From the NCBI GenBank assembly GCA_017395215.1, contig JAFPVW010000003.1, positions 1 to 54,471 on the forward strand: a stretch of 54,471 nucleotides of DNA, written 5' to 3'. Under the pieces are notes generated by a model. It saw nothing but the letters and a program-made list of their open reading frames with translations. It ran no database searches and was not told the DNA's origin. This DNA comes from Prevotella sp. (GTDB taxonomy: Bacteria > Bacteroidota > Bacteroidia > Bacteroidales > Bacteroidaceae). Positions 51,276-54,471 of the stretch are shown here, piece by piece. Numbering within the stretch: position 1 is the first letter of the stretch; every line of letters starts with the position of its first letter. Position numbers and translations under genes: made by a program.

Positions 51276-53447
51276 ATGAAAAGGATTTTGACTGTTGGCT
51301 TCTGGCTGCTTGCCGTCTGCGCAATGGCGCAGAAGACGGTGTACATCCCCGACGAGTGGCGCCACCCGTGGCCGTCGGACTCGCTGCTCTATGCCGAGAG
51401 CGATCCCGACTGCAAGTACACGTGGTCGAAGACGCGGAGCGTGGAGTCCGACAACGTCATCGTGTTCTGGGACAAGGGCTACGGCTCCGTGCTGCCCTCG
51501 AAGTCGCCGACGGCCTACCGCATCGACGAGCAGGACCTGCTCAAGAAGTGCGAGGCCTTCTACGACCTGGAAATCAACAAGCTGGGCTTTGTGGACCCCG
51601 CGAAGACCAACCTCAGGCGCTATAAGGTGATGGTGCTGCTGAACCACACGACGGAGTGGGTGTGCTACGGCGGCGGCTACGACTACGAGGTGAGCGCCCT
51701 CTGGCTCGGTCCGTCGGCCTGCAAGCCCGTCGGCCACTCGGTGGCCCACGAGGTGGGACATTCGTTCCACTATATGTGCTACGCCGACGCATCGGGCAAC
51801 AACCACAACTCGTCGTCGACCATCAACACCGGCTTCCACCTGCAGTGCGGCAACGGCCAGACCATCTGGGAGCAGACGGCCCAGTGGCAGGCCAACCAGT
51901 CGTACCCGGAGCTGATGTTCGACCAGAGCATCGGCGTGTTCCGCAAGAGCCATAACTACGCTTACAGTCACGAGTGGCACCGCTACCAGTCGTACTGGCT
52001 GCACTACTATCTGTGCCAGTATTACGACGACATCACCACGGTGGCCCAGGTATGGCGGCAGCCCATGACGGGCCAGAGCCAGGGCAACGCCACCGACTTC
52101 AACCAGGCGCTGATGAAGCTGAAGAAGCTCGACGCCACGGGGCTCTTCCGTCTCTACTACGACTACGCCGCCCGTCTGGCCACATGGGACCTGGACGCCT
52201 GCAAGCCCTACCGCGATGCGCACATCGGCGACTTCGACTACCGCTGCGTGCTGCTCTCCTCCCTTGGGGAGGGGCCGGGGGTGGGCTCTTATCAGGTGGC
52301 GTTGGCTTCGGCGCCGCAGTCCAGCGGCTTCAACATCATCCCGCTGAAAGTGCCTGAGGCTGGCACCGACGTCACCACCCGCTTTACCGCCCTCAACACC
52401 TTAAACTGCAAACTGGCCGCTGGCGACCCCGCCGAGATGCTGAACGGCGAGACGCAGTGGAGCAAGACCAACCGCACCACCTACGTCAATAATACCAACC
52501 GCGCCAACCGAGGCTTCCGCCTTGGCTACGTCGCACTGATGAAGGACGGCACGCGCCGCTACCTGAACGCCGACTCCGTCTATTGCACGGGCACCGCCGA
52601 GGCGACTGCCGACATCACGGCGACCATTCCCGAGGGCACCGACCGCCTGTGGCTCATCGTCGTGCCTGCCCCCAAGCGTTACGTACAGCACAAGTGGACC
52701 GACAAGGCCGACAACGCCGAGATGTGGCCCTACCGCTTCCAGATAGAAGGCACCGACCTCGCGTCAAGGGCCACGGTCTACGTCAGTCCCACGATTGACG
52801 GCCGCGAGGTGAGCGACGTCACGCTGACCTACGACGTCTACCTGCCCCAGCTGAACAGCTACGACGCCGTGCCCGTCACCGTCAGCGGACGGGCGTTGGC
52901 ACAGTTGGGCACCGCCTTCCAGCTGCCTACAGCCGACATTGCCGCGAAGATGGTCGCCTACGCCGCTGCCGGTCCCGCCGTCGGCAAGATGATGTTCTAC
53001 CCGCTGAACCCCAAGACGCTCGCCACGGTAAGCAGCGGCTCGACGGCCAACGGCTTCGGCCACTGGTTCGGGGCCAACGGAGCCGTGAGCAGCTACCAGA
53101 ACGGCTACATCTACAGCGAACTGGACACGTCGTCGATGACGTTCAGCATCGGCCAGTACCCCGGCAAGGTGAAGCAAGGTGCGGAATATACCGTCGGCCA
53201 GGCCCTGCGCTACAAGCAGGCCGACGGCAAGATAGCCACTGCCCGCTTCGTCTTCCGCGTACATATTACTAATGTAGACTACGGCGCCGAGCTCGCCAGC
53301 ATTGACTACGCCGACCCGACGGGCATCAGTGAAGTGAGAAATGAAAAGTCTGTAGGCGGGGGCGCCGTCTACGACCTGCAGGGGCGCCGTGTGGACAGTC
53401 CGGCCCGCCGCAGCGTCCTGATTGTAAACGGGAAAAAGACGCTATGA
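51276..53447 (+). CDS. Secreted putative metalloprotease with HEVGH motif and DUF4859-like domain
   Basis: 723 aa, signal MKRILTVGFWLLAVCAMAQ. Zinc protease motif HEVGHSF at H158-H162 (preceded by KPVGHSVA) in a DUF6055-like domain; later domains include a DUF4859-like segment (MMFYPLNPKTLATVSSGSTANGFGHWFG, only the core quoted) near 560-690. The C-terminal about 30 residues (VYDLQGRRV...VLIVNGKK) look like the short C-terminal signal of Prevotella secreted proteins that resembles a T9SS sorting domain. A palindromic repeat (52256-52290) is in frame as LLSSLGEGPGVGS. Start 51276 chosen over in-frame ATG 51258 because it gives the signal peptide. Coupled to FAH and porU by ATGA overlaps. Confidence 0.85.
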   Translation: MKRILTVGFWLLAVCAMAQKTVYIPDEWRHPWPSDSLLYAESDPDCKYTWSKTRSVESDNVIVFWDKGYGSVLPSKSPTAYRIDEQDLLKKCEAFYDLEINKLGFVDPAKTNLRRYKVMVLLNHTTEWVCYGGGYDYEVSALWLGPSACKPVGHSVAHEVGHSFHYMCYADASGNNHNSSSTINTGFHLQCGNGQTIWEQTAQWQANQSYPELMFDQSIGVFRKSHNYAYSHEWHRYQSYWLHYYLCQYYDDITTVAQVWRQPMTGQSQGNATDFNQALMKLKKLDATGLFRLYYDYAARLATWDLDACKPYRDAHIGDFDYRCVLLSSLGEGPGVGSYQVALASAPQSSGFNIIPLKVPEAGTDVTTRFTALNTLNCKLAAGDPAEMLNGETQWSKTNRTTYVNNTNRANRGFRLGYVALMKDGTRRYLNADSVYCTGTAEATADITATIPEGTDRLWLIVVPAPKRYVQHKWTDKADNAEMWPYRFQIEGTDLASRATVYVSPTIDGREVSDVTLTYDVYLPQLNSYDAVPVTVSGRALAQLGTAFQLPTADIAAKMVAYAAAGPAVGKMMFYPLNPKTLATVSSGSTANGFGHWFGANGAVSSYQNGYIYSELDTSSMTFSIGQYPGKVKQGAEYTVGQALRYKQADGKIATARFVFRVHITNVDYGAELASIDYADPTGISEVRNEKSVGGGAVYDLQGRRVDSPARRSVLIVNGKKTL
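52256..52290. repeat. GGGGAGGGGCCGGGGGTGGG repeat in coding sequence
   Basis: CTCCTCCCTTGGGGAGGGG is an imperfect palindrome and is followed by CCGGGGGTGGGCTCTT. The same unit, inverted, is found at 54434-54471 in porU. The frame stays open. Confidence 0.85.
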
Positions 53448-54061
53448 AGATTTTTGCAATAGGAATGAACTATGCGGCACACAATAAAGAGCTGCATGAT
53501 ACGTTATTAAAACCAGAGGAGCCGGTCATCTTCACCAAGGCCGACTCAGCACTGCTGAAGCCCGGCAAACCGTTCTTCGTGCCCGACGACATGGGACGGA
53601 TTGACTACGAGGCCGAGGTGGTGGTGCGCATCTGCCGGTTGGGCAAGAACATCGCCGAGCGGTTTGCCCACCGCTACTACGATGCCGTCACCGTGGGACT
53701 CGACCTCACCGCCCGCGACATGCAGCGGCGAGCCAGTCACGCCGGACAGCCGTGGACCATCTGCAAGGGGTTCGACGGCTCGGCGGTCATCGGCGAGTGG
53801 GTGGAACTGTCGCAGTTGCCCGCCGTGCAGGCCCTGCACTTCCGCTTGGAGAAGAACGGCGAGACGGTGCAGCAGGGGTGTACCGGCGACATGTTCTACA
53901 CCGTTGACCAGATCATCGCCTACATCTCGCGGTTCTTCACGCTGAAGACGGGCGACCTGCTCTACACGGGAACACCCGCCGGCGTTGGTCCGGTCAGCAT
54001 CGGCGACCGCCTGGAGGGCTGGCTCGAGGAGCAAAAGGTTTTGGAACTGAACTGTAAATGA
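53444..54061 (+). CDS. Fumarylacetoacetate hydrolase (FAH) family protein
   Basis: 205 aa. Opens KIFAIGMNYAAHNKEL and carries metal-site residues in DYEAEVVV (Glu pair) and GLDLTARDMQ, with YTGTPAGVGPVSIGD near the end. FAH-fold enzymes act as hydratases, decarboxylases or acylpyruvate hydrolases; substrate not decidable. Starts inside the stop of the metalloprotease gene (ATGA) and its stop overlaps porU, forming an unusual operon for this family. Confidence 0.93.
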   Translation: MKIFAIGMNYAAHNKELHDTLLKPEEPVIFTKADSALLKPGKPFFVPDDMGRIDYEAEVVVRICRLGKNIAERFAHRYYDAVTVGLDLTARDMQRRASHAGQPWTICKGFDGSAVIGEWVELSQLPAVQALHFRLEKNGETVQQGCTGDMFYTVDQIIAYISRFFTLKTGDLLYTGTPAGVGPVSIGDRLEGWLEEQKVLELNCK

Positions 54062-54471
54062 ACGTAAGACGACATACACTGAGTGTGCTTCTGCTGCTGA
54101 CGGGCCTGTGCGCGTCGGCTCAGGAGTTCTTCAACCTGACCGCCTCGGAGGTCAGGATCGACTCGGTGCTGCCGTTGTTCACATACACCCGTGAGTTGGG
54201 TGCCGGCTATGCCGACTCCACCTATACGGTTACGATAGAATACCCGGAATTCATCGATATGTCGGAGACCGACGTGGCGCGGTTACACAAGATTACCGAC
54301 CGCAAACTGCCCGCCATGCCCGAGATTCAGCAGTACATCGGCGTGTCGCGCAAGCGGGGCACGCTCTATGTGGCCTTCACGCCCATCGTCTTTCGAGAAG
54401 GGAAGTATCAGAAGTTAGTAAGTTTTATGATAAAGACCCACCCCCGGCCCCTCCCTGTAGGGAGGGGAGTA
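54058..54471 (+). CDS. porU: PorU-like type IX secretion protein (5' part)
   Basis: 138 codons to the window end. Signal peptide (TLSVLLLLTGLCASAQ) then TASEVRIDSVLPLFTYTREL and the PorU-like KITDRKLPAMPEIQQYIGVSRKRG and GTLYVAFTPIVFREGKYQKLVSF. PorU is the gingipain-family sortase-like protease that removes C-terminal sorting signals of T9SS cargo. An in-frame palindromic repeat begins at residue about 126 and reads THPRPLPVGRGV at the cut. Overlaps the FAH stop (ATGA). Confidence 0.85.
   Translation, partial: MNVRRHTLSVLLLLTGLCASAQEFFNLTASEVRIDSVLPLFTYTRELGAGYADSTYTVTIEYPEFIDMSETDVARLHKITDRKLPAMPEIQQYIGVSRKRGTLYVAFTPIVFREGKYQKLVSFMIKTHPRPLPVGRGV
54434..54471. repeat. CCCACCCCCGGCCCCTCCC repeat in porU coding sequence
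   Basis: AAGACCCACCCCCGGCCCC followed by CTCCCTGTAGGGAGGGG, the inverse of the unit at 52256-52290. The window ends inside it. Confidence 0.85.

Overview
The window looks like chromosomal DNA of a member of the Bacteroidales, most likely Prevotellaceae. The signs are Bacteroidetes-type promoters (a TTTG box about 20 bp upstream of TAnnTTTG), Bacteroidetes-only families (DUF4290, DUF4292, the rSAM/lipoprotein pair, TapB-like and DUF4859 proteins, a type IX secretion PorU), lipoproteins with poly-Asp after the lipobox, and a fumarate reductase with a fused cytochrome b subunit. I saw no rRNA, tRNA, CRISPR array, phage or complete insertion sequence.

Layout. 1-2.35 kb: fumarate reductase flavoprotein (cut by the window edge) and its cytochrome b subunit. 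2.5-5.2 kb: dxr-rseP, ending in a strong terminator. 5.3-11.95 kb: an eight-gene, nearly gapless operon from one promoter (hypothetical-rpoN-PAP2-purE-ispG-prmC-recX-comF). 12.0-13.3 kb: a secreted histidine-phosphatase-family protein whose catalytic His is Cys. 13.3-17 kb: LytTR/LytS-type two-component pair and an OPT peptide transporter. 17-21.7 kb: dut-TPR-DUF4292-EnvC/M23. 21.75-22.5 kb: repeat-rich intergenic region. 22.5-25.1 kb: a truncated AAA-ATPase/PD-(D/E)XK family protein and dgt. 25.1-28.2 kb: tsaB-DUF4290-murA-rimM. 28.3-31.5 kb: a lipoprotein and a YjbH-like pair. 31.6-37.7 kb: M16 peptidase, MATE transporter, the rSAM/lipoprotein pair and argS. 37.8-44 kb: an accessory run of small lipoproteins, secreted CxxCxGxG zinc-ribbon proteins (partly tandem duplicated), a beta-barrel protein and a TapB-like protein. 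44.0-44.5 kb: a likely structured RNA. 44.5-49.8 kb: GH127 and GH146 beta-L-arabinofuranosidases. 50-50.7 kb: VapBC-like toxin-antitoxin. 50.7-51.3 kb: a second copy of the repeat element seen at 22 kb. 51.3-54.5 kb: an overlapping metalloprotease-FAH-porU operon (porU is cut by the window end).

The most unusual features are: (1) several families of short palindromic or simple repeats that lie in frame inside protein-coding genes (argS, GH127, the DUF4859 metalloprotease, porU); (2) a composite hairpin-plus-minisatellite element present twice; (3) the rSAM/lipoprotein pair, a modification system of unknown product; (4) a cluster of exported DnaJ-type CxxCxGxG proteins; (5) enzymes with altered key residues or domains (the RHG-to-RCG phosphatase, IspG with a reduced central domain, MurA with Asp in place of the catalytic Cys, EnvC-like protein with all zinc ligands changed, AAA-ATPase without its nuclease domain).

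All calls come from reading sequence and recognising motifs; no database search was run.
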